Shown one piece after another: positions 1 to 5,631 of a stretch of 5,722 nt of DNA (its first letter is position 1; each line of letters begins with the position of its first letter). The notes beneath the pieces were generated by a model. That model was not told where the DNA came from. It made no database searches and worked only from the letters and a program-made list of their open reading frames with translations. This DNA comes from Rhodospirillaceae bacterium (lineage in GTDB: Bacteria > Pseudomonadota > Alphaproteobacteria > UBA11136), in assembly GCA_018663165.1 (NCBI GenBank), contig JABJES010000174.1:1-5722 (forward strand), given 5' to 3'. The position numbers and the translations under genes were made by a program.

Positions 1-620
1 ACCTCGACGAAATCCTCTTCGCGGTAATTGATTGCTCGTTCCGCTCCGAGTTCTTCGCAGGCAGTGCATTTTTCGGCTGAGCCGGCGGTGACGAATACCC
101 GTGCCCCCAGCACCCGGCCGATCTGGATGGCCGCTGTGCCGATGCCACTCGACCCGCCGTGAACGAGCAGGCTTTCACCCTTCTTGAGGTGAACCCGGTC
201 AATCAGGTTTGACCAGACGGTGAAGAAGGATTCCGGCAGTGAGGCCGCCTCGACCATGGTAAAGCCAGCGGGCACCGGCAGGCATTGAGGGGCGGGCACC
301 CGGCAATATTCGGCATATCCGCCACCGGAAACCAGGGCGCAAACGCGATCACCGACTTTCCAGTCTCTGACATCGGCACCGAGCGCAACAATGGTGCCAG
401 ATATTTCCAGTCCGGGAATATCCGAGGCCCCCTTTGGCGGCGGATAATTTCCCTGACGTTGCATTACATCAGGGCGGTTGAGCCCCGCGCCAGCGACCTG
501 AACAAGGACTTCTTGCGTCTCCGGCAATTCCAGGGGGCGGGTCTCGGGGACCAGCTTTTCCGGTCCGCCCGGCTCGGGAACGGCGATAACGGTCATATAT
601 TCGGGTAATTTTTCGGCCAT
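1..620 (-). CDS. NAD(P)H quinone oxidoreductase, PIG3-like zinc-free MDR family (partial, C-terminus off the left edge)
   Basis: This is the N-terminal 206 residues of a medium-chain dehydrogenase/reductase of the quinone oxidoreductase type. Such cytosolic enzymes reduce quinones using NADPH. The GroES-like domain carries the family hallmark LNRPDVMQRQGNYPPP (about residues 47-62), then PGLEISG (69-75) and VGDRV (89-93). The Rossmann domain shows the glycine-rich nucleotide loop HGGSSGIG (154-161). LNRPD and the PPP motif are typical of the PIG3 subgroup, and I see no catalytic zinc ligand pattern. The chosen start is ATG at 620, preceded by a weak GGGAA. An in-frame ATG at 596 (residue 9) is possible, but I see no ribosome binding site for it. 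The reading frame is open to the window edge, with no frameshift. It is divergent from the DUF1192 gene with a 133-bp gap. The family call is secure; the true substrate is unknown. Confidence 0.93.
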   Translation of the reverse strand, partial: MAEKLPEYMTVIAVPEPGGPEKLVPETRPLELPETQEVLVQVAGAGLNRPDVMQRQGNYPPPKGASDIPGLEISGTIVALGADVRDWKVGDRVCALVSGGGYAEYCRVPAPQCLPVPAGFTMVEAASLPESFFTVWSNLIDRVHLKKGESLLVHGGSSGIGTAAIQIGRVLGARVFVTAGSAEKCTACEELGAERAINYREEDFVE

Positions 621-681
621 CTTTATTCCCGCGATATTGGTTCGGTATTGGTGGAAAGGAGTGGCTCTGGTCTAGTATTAT

Positions 682-694
682 CCAGGCCGCCTGG
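682..694. promoter_or_regulatory. 13-bp palindrome in the divergent intergenic region (possible operator)
   Basis: CCAGGC-C-GCCTGG is a perfect 6-bp inverted repeat around one central base. It lies in the 133-bp gap between the quinone oxidoreductase (minus) and DUF1192 (plus) genes. Just to its left, TATTAT (676-681) and TAGTAT (673-678) resemble -10 boxes, but I find no -35 at good spacing, so no promoter is called. An operator role is inference; a GC-rich palindrome this short can arise by chance. Confidence 0.3.
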
Positions 695-738
695 CAAGAC
701 TGGATAGATGGATGGCCAATTGAGTAAGGGGCCAATCA

Positions 739-747
739 GGGGGAGGA
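739..747 (+). promoter_or_regulatory. strong ribosome binding site of the DUF1192 gene
   Basis: GGGGGAGGA contains a full GGAGG core (742-746), 7 bases before the ATG at 754. It is by far the best Shine-Dalgarno sequence in the window and fixes the start of this small gene. Confidence 0.85.
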
Positions 748-753
748 AAAATC

Positions 754-939
754 ATGGAAGACGACGATATCCGCAAGTCACGTGAAATCATTGTGTTTCC
801 ACAGAGTCTGGAAAATCTCGGTATCGAGGAGCTTGAGGCCTATATCTCAGGGTTGGAAAAAGAAATCATCCGGGCCGGTAAAATGATTGCCGCCAAGAAA
901 GATTCCCGCAGTTCCGCAGAGTCTGTTTTCAAGAAATAG
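754..939 (+). CDS. DUF1192 family small protein
   Basis: A 61-residue, highly charged soluble protein. It has a short acidic N-terminus, then a central helix with GIEELEAYISGLEKEI (about 23-38), and ends in SRSSAESVFKK. The pattern 'L..ELE..I..LE.EI.R.....A.K..SR.aAesvFK' matches DUF1192, a family of about 60 residues in Alphaproteobacteria, so this copy is full length. No function is established for the family that I can cite. The helix is probably a short coiled coil. I see no membrane segment or cysteines. The start is fixed by the strong Shine-Dalgarno sequence ending 7 bases upstream. It sits between a divergent quinone oxidoreductase gene and rcdA (same strand, about 136 bp downstream). 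From memory, DUF1192 and a quinone oxidoreductase are often neighbours in this class, which supports the call. Confidence 0.9.
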   Translation: MEDDDIRKSREIIVFPQSLENLGIEELEAYISGLEKEIIRAGKMIAAKKDSRSSAESVFKK

Positions 940-971
940 GCGGATTTCTCTTTATCGAAGACGCCCACTGC

Positions 972-1009
972 ATTTAGTCGGTTTTTACTAAAATTATACT
1001 AAATATAGT
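972..1009 (+). promoter_or_regulatory. AT-rich region with repeated TTTAGT/ACTAAA elements upstream of rcdA (likely promoter/operator)
   Basis: The gap between DUF1192 and rcdA holds TTTAGT (973-978), its inverted copies ACTAAA at 987-992 and 998-1003, and a degenerate TATAGT (1004-1009). TACTAAA recurs at 986-992 and 997-1003, exactly 11 bp apart, about one helical turn. TATACT (995-1000) is a plausible -10 box, with only a weak TTTAGT as -35 at 16 bp. A promoter under a DNA-binding regulator is inferred. The motif is not the CtrA site (TTAA-N7-TTAA), and I see no GANTC methylation site in it. Confidence 0.4.
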
Positions 1010-1075
1010 TGCCAGGAAGGGATCTTTGAGAGAAACTGTGGGCGGTTCTTCATTTTCGGAGGTGTGTTTCCAGAG

Positions 1076-1477
1076 ATGGGCAGACAGGCCAGTATAGAAT
1101 TTTACAGTCGGAATTATGATGAGGCTCTGGAACTTTTGTCTCAGGCTGAGGACTATCTCCGTTTCCATCATCGAAGTCTCGATCTCGACGGTTTGCCGCC
1201 GGACCATCGCCTTGATGTGGTTTTGGAAGTTTTTCGCCTCACCTCGCGCCTTACCTTGAGCATGAACTGGCTGATGAACCAGAAGGCTGCCTTTTCAGGG
1301 GAAATTTTGTCTCAATCCGAAGAAACAGTCGTTATCAGCTTTTCCGATCGGGTTGTATGCCTGAAGCGTAACAGGGACGTTGAAGAGACGGCTTCGCCAA
1401 GGTTTAAGCGATTGCTGGTCAACAGCCACAGTCTATTCTCCCGCATCGTCAGACTTGAAGAAGGTCGGGTGCATTAG
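1076..1477 (+). CDS. rcdA: DUF1465 / RcdA family protein (regulator of CtrA degradation)
   Basis: A 133-residue, all-helical, soluble protein of the DUF1465 family. In Caulobacter, RcdA works with CpdR and PopA to deliver the master regulator CtrA to ClpXP. Family-like segments are the N-terminal QASIEFYSRNYDEALELLSQAEDYL (Q at residue 4), a middle helix with FRLTSRLTLSMNWLMNQKA, and a C-terminal helix with SLFSRIVRLEE. These fit the three-helix bundle known for RcdA. It stops almost at the end of helix three, so it lacks the longer flexible tail of the Caulobacter protein. Start: GGAGG (1058-1062) lies 13 bases before ATG 1076. An in-frame GTG at 1064 is only 1 base from that site, so ATG is preferred; GTG would add four residues. 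A second in-frame TAG follows 12 bases after the stop. The family call is good; the CtrA role is inferred by homology. Confidence 0.82.
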   Translation: MGRQASIEFYSRNYDEALELLSQAEDYLRFHHRSLDLDGLPPDHRLDVVLEVFRLTSRLTLSMNWLMNQKAAFSGEILSQSEETVVISFSDRVVCLKRNRDVEETASPRFKRLLVNSHSLFSRIVRLEEGRVH

Positions 1478-1491
1478 GCCAAGCATTAGGC
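1471..1491 (+). repeat. 12-bp-period direct repeat duplicating the rcdA stop codon
   Basis: GCATTAGGC occurs at 1471-1479 and again at 1483-1491. Copy one contains the rcdA stop TAG (1475-1477), and copy two contains another TAG (1487-1489) in the same frame. This looks like a small tandem duplication that left a double stop. Confidence 0.7.
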
Positions 1492-1517
1492 GCATCTGTG
1501 GGCAGGAGGCGTCATAA

Positions 1518-1550
1518 AAAAGGGATGAGGTGCACGGCCCCATCCCTTTT
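1518..1550. terminator. bidirectional intrinsic terminator between rcdA and rpmE
   Basis: AAAAGGGATGAGG (1518-1530) pairs with CCCCATCCCTTTT (1538-1550) over 13 bp with one A-C mismatch and a 7-base loop TGCACGG. The stem is flanked by an A-run on the left and TTTTCTCT on the right, so it can end transcription from both strands. It lies 40 bp after the rcdA stop and about 190 bp after the rpmE stop (minus strand). It is the only clear intrinsic terminator in the window. Confidence 0.88.
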
Positions 1551-1683
1551 CTCTAAAAATGCCGGATTTTCTTATATTGCTCTGACTTCGACCAGGAAGC
1601 CGTCCACCTCCGCGTGCAATGGCGGATTTAAAACTAACTAAAGTGTTGAAATGGGCGGGGGCGATGTCCCCATCGAGGGAACG

Positions 1684-1711
1684 AAATTCTAAGCGTAAAA
1701 TTCTAAGCGTA
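1684..1711. repeat. perfect 14-bp tandem duplication downstream of rpmE
   Basis: The unit AAATTCTAAGCGTA occurs twice head to tail (1684-1697 and 1698-1711) with no mismatch. It lies 30 bp past the rpmE stop, in the region that would be its 3' untranslated RNA. A 5-bp hairpin, CGATG-TCCC-CATCG, follows at 1662-1675 but has no T-run, so it is not a terminator. The rest of 1551-1741 shows no convincing gene. Confidence 0.85.
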
Positions 1712-1741
1712 AACGGTGGGAATAGAGGATTATCCCTTTGT

Positions 1742-1963
1742 TTAGACGCCCATCCCCTTGAAGCGCTTGTTGAAGCGCGCCAGCTGGCCGCCGGTATCGA
1801 CGAGATGCTGGTTGCCGCCGGTCCAGGCCGGATGGGTCTTGGGGTCAATGTCGAGCTTTAGCTGATCGCCGGGCTTGCCCCAGGTCGAGCGGGTGGTAAA
1901 GGTCTCGCCGTCAGTCATCACCACGGTGATTTCGTGATAGTCGGGATGGGTATCTTTTTTCAT
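1742..1963 (-). CDS. rpmE: 50S ribosomal protein L31, cysteine-free (zinc-independent) form
   Basis: A 73-residue L31 of the large ribosomal subunit, which helps form the B1b bridge region between the subunits. Hallmarks are the N-terminal MKKDTHPDYHEI, TTRSTWGKPGD (about 23-33), LDIDPKTHPAWTGG (37-50) and the C-terminal FNKRFKG. The zinc-binding cysteines of the E. coli-type protein are absent; there is no cysteine at all. Length and sequence match the alphaproteobacterial form. This means it should not be under the zinc-responsive swap known for C+/C- L31 pairs, unless a second copy exists elsewhere. The ATG at 1963 follows AAAAGG closely. The gene stands alone on the minus strand, with its own promoter (2048-2076) and a structured leader, and is divergent from cyaY. 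Confidence 0.96.
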   Translation of the reverse strand: MKKDTHPDYHEITVVMTDGETFTTRSTWGKPGDQLKLDIDPKTHPAWTGGNQHLVDTGGQLARFNKRFKGMGV

Positions 1964-1999
1964 GACCTTTTACTCGCAAGTAATCTGATTGATCCAGAT

Positions 2000-2029
2000 G
2001 GGGTGCTTTGCCCCCAGCCTTTAAGGGGC
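2000..2029 (-). promoter_or_regulatory. rpmE leader with two mutually exclusive hairpins (candidate ribosomal-protein leader)
   Basis: In the predicted 5' untranslated RNA of rpmE, a central G-rich arm (complement of 2010-2015) can pair with a C-rich arm on either side. Pairing with the upstream arm (2025-2029) gives 5 bp with a 10-base loop. Pairing with the downstream arm (2000-2006) gives 6 bp with one bulge and a 3-base loop. The two folds exclude each other. No T-run follows, so any control would act on translation or RNA stability. Structured L31 leaders are known in other bacterial groups; an autoregulatory role here is inference. Confidence 0.35.
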
Positions 2030-2047
2030 GCTCCAGACAGAAACGGG

Positions 2048-2076
2048 TTTATAACGAAGGATTTCGGCCTTCGCAA
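2048..2076 (-). promoter_or_regulatory. sigma70-type promoter of rpmE with an inverted repeat in its spacer
   Basis: On the minus strand, TTGCGA (2071-2076) and TATAAA (2048-2053) are separated by 17 bp. They match the consensus at 4/6 and 5/6. Transcription would start near 2041, giving a leader of about 78 bases before the rpmE ATG at 1963. An inverted repeat, CGAAGG (2055-2060) with CCTTCG (2068-2073), fills the spacer and overlaps the -35 box. This may be an operator or simply a chance hairpin. Confidence 0.55.
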
Positions 2077-2095
2077 GCCCTGCAATCGACGACTG

Positions 2096-2113
2096 ATTGA
2101 ATATCTTTTCAAT
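2096..2113. promoter_or_regulatory. inverted repeat between rpmE and cyaY (possible operator)
   Basis: ATTGAA (2096-2101) and TTCAAT (2108-2113) form a 6-bp inverted repeat with a 6-base centre, upstream of both divergent genes. I found no convincing -35/-10 pair for cyaY in 2114-2213. A regulator-binding role is inference from position and symmetry alone. Confidence 0.25.
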
Positions 2114-2233
2114 ACCCCTGGCGTATTTCCCTGTCTGGTGGGCTTAAATGCTTGCTTCAAGGCTGGTTGCAACCCTCATCAACGTGTTATAGGGAGGCCT
2201 TCGATTTCAGTTTAAGGAAGTGATTCCTCGCTC

Positions 2234-2578
2234 ATGCATGACGAGAGCCTGTTTTCTACCCTTGCCGATGACACACTGACGCGCCTGTTCGATGCCTTGG
2301 AAGAGGTGCCGGAGGCGGCCTTCGATGTCGATCTGCAAGAAGGGATTTTAACCATTGAGATGGAAAATGGCGGCGAATACGTGATCAATAAGAACGCCTC
2401 TGTGCGTCAGATCTGGGTCTCGTCGCCTGTTTCCGGTGCCCATCATTTTGATCATGATGAAGATTCCGGGGTTTGGCGGACAACCCGAGCCGATGCAGAG
2501 GGGAAAAAGGTGACCCTCGGGGCTCTGTTGTCGCGTGAGCTTTCCGTTGCCGGTGCGGGGGCGCTCCCCAATGTCTAG
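2234..2578 (+). CDS. cyaY: iron donor protein CyaY (bacterial frataxin)
   Basis: A 114-residue frataxin-family protein, the usual length. Frataxins bind iron at an acidic ridge and modulate iron-sulphur cluster assembly on the cysteine desulphurase/scaffold complex in the cytosol. The N-terminal helix is rich in acids (D12, D13, D20, E23, E24, E27, then D31 and D33). The sheet follows with GILTIEMENGGEYVINKN (37-54), the family core RQIWVSSPVSGAHHFD (58-73, with conserved W61), a second W (W81), and a C-terminal helix with LGALLSREL. ATG 2234 is the first possible start after an in-frame stop at 2213. AAGGAAG lies 13 bases upstream, which is longer than usual. It heads a likely two-gene unit with the ABC exporter, 12 to 42 bp downstream depending on that gene's start. 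Confidence 0.93.
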   Translation: MHDESLFSTLADDTLTRLFDALEEVPEAAFDVDLQEGILTIEMENGGEYVINKNASVRQIWVSSPVSGAHHFDHDEDSGVWRTTRADAEGKKVTLGALLSRELSVAGAGALPNV

Positions 2579-2620
2579 GCGGCAGGCATATTGCGTTCGT
2601 TCCCTGGTCTTTCTGGCGCT

Positions 2621-4453
2621 ATGGCGATGACCGCTAAAACCTCTTCAGTTGAGCGTCCATCGGATAAGAACCTGCGCCGTTTGTGGCGGCTTTCCGTCTT
2701 CATGCGGCCCTACCGTTGGCAGGTGGCAGGTGCCGTTGTGGCGCTTGTTGTCGCCGCTGGCACCGTTCTGGCCCTGGGACAGGGGTTGCGCCGTCTTGTT
2801 GATGACGGTTTTTCCAGCGGCGATACACAGCTTCTCAATCAGGCTCTGATCATTCTCCTTATTGTTGTGGTGATTTTGGCGGTCGCCTCGGCCTCCCGGT
2901 TTTTTCTCATTTCCTGGATCGGTGAGCGGGTCGTTGCTGATATCCGTCGCGCCGTTTATGACAAGGTAATCGGCCTGTCGCCTGGGTTTTTTGAGGTGAC
3001 CCGCGTCGGCGAGATCATATCGCGGCTGATCACCGACACCACTCTCATTCAGGCGGTTATCGGGTCCACGGTTTCTGTCGCCCTGCGGAATATCCTGATG
3101 ATGGTTGGCGGGATCGTCATGCTGATGATCACCAGCCCCAAGCTGACCGGAATGGTGCTTTTGGTGGTGCCTGTGGTCATTCTGCCGATTGTCATTTTCG
3201 GACGGATGGTGCGCAACCTCTCTCGCGACAGCCAGGATCGTATTGCCGATGTTGGGGTCTATATAGAGGAAAGTTTTAATGCCATCCGCACGGTTCAGGC
3301 CTTCGGCCACGAACCTGTTGACCGGGCCGACTTCAGTAATCGGGTGGAAGATGCATTTTTTACCTCGGCGCGGCGGATCAGGGCGCGGGCATGGCTAACG
3401 GGGATGGTGATTCTTCTCGTTTTCGGGTCGGTCGGGATCATTCTCTGGATTGGCGGGCGTAATCTGCTGTCCGGTGAAATTTCTGCCGGTGACCTTTCTG
3501 CTTTCGTTTTCTATTCCGTGGTTGTTGCCGGTGCGGTGGGGGCGGTCAGTGAGGTTATCGGTGATCTTCAGCGCGCTGCCGGTGCAACCGAGCGGCTTTT
3601 CGAGCTTCTCGATTCCAAATCCAGCGTTACCTCGCCTGCCGATCCGCTGCCGTTGCCTGTGCCGCCGCGTGGGGCGATTGCTTTTTCGAATGTTGATTTT
3701 CGTTATCCGGCAGGTGCTCCGGTCAAGGCGCTTGAAAATTTTAGCCTTGATATTGCGCCAGGAGAAACCGTGGCTCTGGTGGGGCCGTCGGGCTCTGGCA
3801 AGTCGACGGTGTTTCAGCTTCTTCTCCGGTTTTATGATTCTCAAACAGGAGCCATCACCTTTGATGGGGTTGATCTGCGCAAGGCGTCCTTGGAAGACTT
3901 GCGCCAAAGGATCGGGCTGGTGCCTCAAGAGCCGGTTATCTTCGCCGCCAGCGCATATGAGAATATCCGTTATGGGCGTCCTGAGGCCAGTGAGACGGAA
4001 GTGCGGGCCGCTGCCAGGGCAGCCGAGGCCGACGGCTTTATCGAACGTCTTGCCGATGGCTTTGACAGTCCACTCGGCGAACGCGGTGTTTTACTCTCTG
4101 GTGGACAGCGTCAGCGCCTTGCCATTGCCCGCGCCATTCTGCGCAATCCCGCCCTGCTGCTGCTCGACGAGGCGACCAGTGCTCTTGATGCCGAAAATGA
4201 GCGCAAGGTGCAGCAGGCGCTTGAAAAGCTGATGGTCGGACGGACCACTTTGGTCATTGCCCATCGCCTGGCGACGGTGTTGAAAGCCGACCGCATCGTG
4301 GTTCTCGATCACGGTCGTATCGTTGCCATTGGCAGCCATGAAGAATTGATGGCCGAGGGTGGCCTTTATGCCCACCTTGCCGCCCTGCAATTCGACGAGG
4401 CGGCGCTGGGACGCCATGTTGATGAACCCGAGCCGGGGCTGGTGGGACTATAA
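2621..4453 (+). CDS. ABC exporter half-transporter, MsbA-related (fused membrane and ATPase domains)
   Basis: A 610-residue type IV ABC exporter subunit that would act as a homodimer in the inner membrane, with an unknown exported substrate. Six hydrophobic segments lie at about 34-55, 75-98, 152-171, 175-194, 258-277 and 285-310. The ATPase has Walker A GPSGSGKST (388-396, K394), Q-loop Q436, signature LSGGQ (492-496), Walker B LLLLDE (512-517, catalytic E517) and H-loop H548. All key residues are intact. It resembles the MsbA-related permease/ATP-binding group often found near rpmE in Alphaproteobacteria (from memory), rather than true lipid A flippase MsbA. Start is uncertain: TTG 2591 has a weak GCAGG 4 bases upstream and adds ten residues; ATG 2627 is also possible. 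It follows cyaY, probably in one operon. Its stop lies 5 bp from the stop of the convergent OmpA-domain gene. Confidence 0.93.
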   Translation: MAMTAKTSSVERPSDKNLRRLWRLSVFMRPYRWQVAGAVVALVVAAGTVLALGQGLRRLVDDGFSSGDTQLLNQALIILLIVVVILAVASASRFFLISWIGERVVADIRRAVYDKVIGLSPGFFEVTRVGEIISRLITDTTLIQAVIGSTVSVALRNILMMVGGIVMLMITSPKLTGMVLLVVPVVILPIVIFGRMVRNLSRDSQDRIADVGVYIEESFNAIRTVQAFGHEPVDRADFSNRVEDAFFTSARRIRARAWLTGMVILLVFGSVGIILWIGGRNLLSGEISAGDLSAFVFYSVVVAGAVGAVSEVIGDLQRAAGATERLFELLDSKSSVTSPADPLPLPVPPRGAIAFSNVDFRYPAGAPVKALENFSLDIAPGETVALVGPSGSGKSTVFQLLLRFYDSQTGAITFDGVDLRKASLEDLRQRIGLVPQEPVIFAASAYENIRYGRPEASETEVRAAARAAEADGFIERLADGFDSPLGERGVLLSGGQRQRLAIARAILRNPALLLLDEATSALDAENERKVQQALEKLMVGRTTLVIAHRLATVLKADRIVVLDHGRIVAIGSHEELMAEGGLYAHLAALQFDEAALGRHVDEPEPGLVGL

Positions 4454-4458
4454 CGTCT

Positions 4459-5631
4459 CTAGCGTTGGGTTAGTTTGATTTCGATGCGGCGGTTGCGGCG
4501 ATAGGCAGCGGCATCTTTTTTCGGATCAAGCGGTGAAAATTCACCAAACCCGACCGCTGCCAGCCGATTGGCGGGAACCCCCTGTTCGATCAGGAATTTA
4601 ACCACCGATATGGCTCTGCCGGCCGATAACTCCCAGTTTGAGCGATAGCGCTCGTTGGAGATCGGCACCAAATCTGTATGGCCGTCGACCCGCAAAATCC
4701 AGTCGATGTCTGAGGGGATATCCCTGGCGATTTCAAGCAGAGTCAGTGCCAGTTGATTGAGCTGGACCGTGCCCTCGGCTTCCAGGGTCGCCGAGCCGGA
4801 ATCGAACAAAACTTCTGACTGGAAGACGAAACGGTCGCCGACGATGCTGATGTCCGAATGATCACCGAGCAGTTCGCGCAGACGACCGAAGAATTCAGAC
4901 CTGTATTTTGTCAGTTCCTGCACTTTGCCGGCCAGCGCCACGTTGAGGCGCTTGCCAAGGTCGGAAATTTTGACCTGGTTTTGCTCGTCCTTTTTCTCTG
5001 CTGAATCAAGCGATGCAGTCAGGGTCGCCAGTTGCTCGCGCAAGGCGGCAAGCTGTCGGTTGAGGAGTGACAATTCATCGCGCTGGCGTTCGGAAAGCTG
5101 TCTCTCTTCAATCAGGGAATCCTCGCTTCCCTTGTAATTGGCAGTCATTTTCGCAAGGTTTTTTTCTTTTTCGGCAAGGTCGTTCCGGGTCTGGGCATTA
5201 TGGGTCTGGGCATCAGCCAGACGGGCCTCAAGCGTGGCGAGCTGTTCCTGGGACAGGGTTAGCCCCTGGTTGAGATCGCTGATGCTTTCCTCGCTCAATC
5301 GCAATGCTGCCGTCAGTTCGCCGATTTTAGAGCTCATCTGGTCGCTTTCGCTGACCGAGCTTTGCAGTTCGCTGGAAAGTTGTTCGAGGTTAAGGCGGAG
5401 ATCGGCATTGGCCTGCTGTTCGAGGGAGAGAAACTCGGCGAGCTCGCTAATTTCGATGTGCAGGTTTTCCAGCGCCTTGTCGCGTCCCGACAGGGTTTCG
5501 CGCAGATAAAACTGCGACAACATGAAAACCATGAGCAGAAAAATGACAACCATCAGGAGGGCCGCCAGGGCATCAACGAAGCCCGGCCAGATGTTCACAC
5601 CCTGTCTTGATCGGCGGTTATAAGCAGTCAT
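4459..5631 (-). CDS. MotB/TolR-like inner-membrane protein with coiled coil and C-terminal OmpA peptidoglycan-binding domain
   Basis: A 390-residue protein with three parts. One N-terminal membrane helix (about 17-40) starts WPGFVDALAALL and carries an aspartate, D20, placed like the proton-carrying aspartate of MotB, TolR and ExbD. A long, polar, leucine-rich coiled-coil stalk spans about 45-240. The OmpA-like domain (about 255-390) has VLFDSGSATL, then DGHTD (316-320), LSAGRA (335-340) and NRRIEI (380-385). D320 and R339 are the usual diaminopimelate-contacting pair. It would be anchored in the inner membrane, crossing the periplasm to bind peptidoglycan, and should need a MotA/TolQ/ExbB partner. 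The gene tail just upstream may encode one. It is unlikely to be true flagellar MotB, since no flagellar gene is nearby. The ATG has no Shine-Dalgarno sequence; a C-rich tract precedes it. An alternative start is GTG at codon 12. Confidence 0.9.
   Translation of the reverse strand: MTAYNRRSRQGVNIWPGFVDALAALLMVVIFLLMVFMLSQFYLRETLSGRDKALENLHIEISELAEFLSLEQQANADLRLNLEQLSSELQSSVSESDQMSSKIGELTAALRLSEESISDLNQGLTLSQEQLATLEARLADAQTHNAQTRNDLAEKEKNLAKMTANYKGSEDSLIEERQLSERQRDELSLLNRQLAALREQLATLTASLDSAEKKDEQNQVKISDLGKRLNVALAGKVQELTKYRSEFFGRLRELLGDHSDISIVGDRFVFQSEVLFDSGSATLEAEGTVQLNQLALTLLEIARDIPSDIDWILRVDGHTDLVPISNERYRSNWELSAGRAISVVKFLIEQGVPANRLAAVGFGEFSPLDPKKDAAAYRRNRRIEIKLTQR

Noticed and set aside
972..1009. 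CtrA binding site upstream of rcdA
   Set aside because: No TTAA-N7-TTAA pair is present; the repeats are TTTAGT/ACTAAA instead.
1573..1614. Minus-strand reading AEVDGFLVEVRAI followed by TAA, which looks like a protein C-terminus
   Set aside because: Only about 20 codons are open before a stop, and there is no start or ribosome binding site. It could be a gene remnant, but nothing else nearby supports that.
1486..1848. 120-codon minus-strand open frame spanning the terminator, the repeats and the end of rpmE
   Set aside because: It overlaps rpmE on the same strand in another frame, runs through a strong terminator stem, and has a low-complexity, arginine/proline-rich product. It is a chance frame.
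2010..2029. GCCCC/GGGGC hairpin as a rho-independent terminator
   Set aside because: There is no U-tract on either strand after the stem. It fits a leader structure better.
1934..2215. 93-codon plus-strand open frame over the rpmE promoter and leader
   Set aside because: It starts inside rpmE, has no family resemblance, and covers the likely rpmE promoter. Treated as non-coding.
2645..3310. 221-codon minus-strand open frame inside the ABC exporter gene
   Set aside because: The product is rich in N, D, H and Q, typical of the reverse complement of a membrane-domain coding sequence. The plus-strand exporter is intact and clearly real.
3450..4232. 260-codon plus-strand open frame overlapping the ABC exporter
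   Set aside because: It is a frame-shifted reading of the exporter with no domain of its own; all ATPase motifs are in the main frame without interruption.
4452..4466. AACG/CGTT hairpin at the convergent junction as a terminator
   Set aside because: The stem is only 4 bp and no T-run follows on either strand.
4925..5509. Several plus-strand open frames opposite the OmpA-domain gene
   Set aside because: Serine/arginine-rich products are what the antisense of a coiled-coil gene gives. The minus-strand frame has a membrane helix, a coiled coil and the OmpA motifs.
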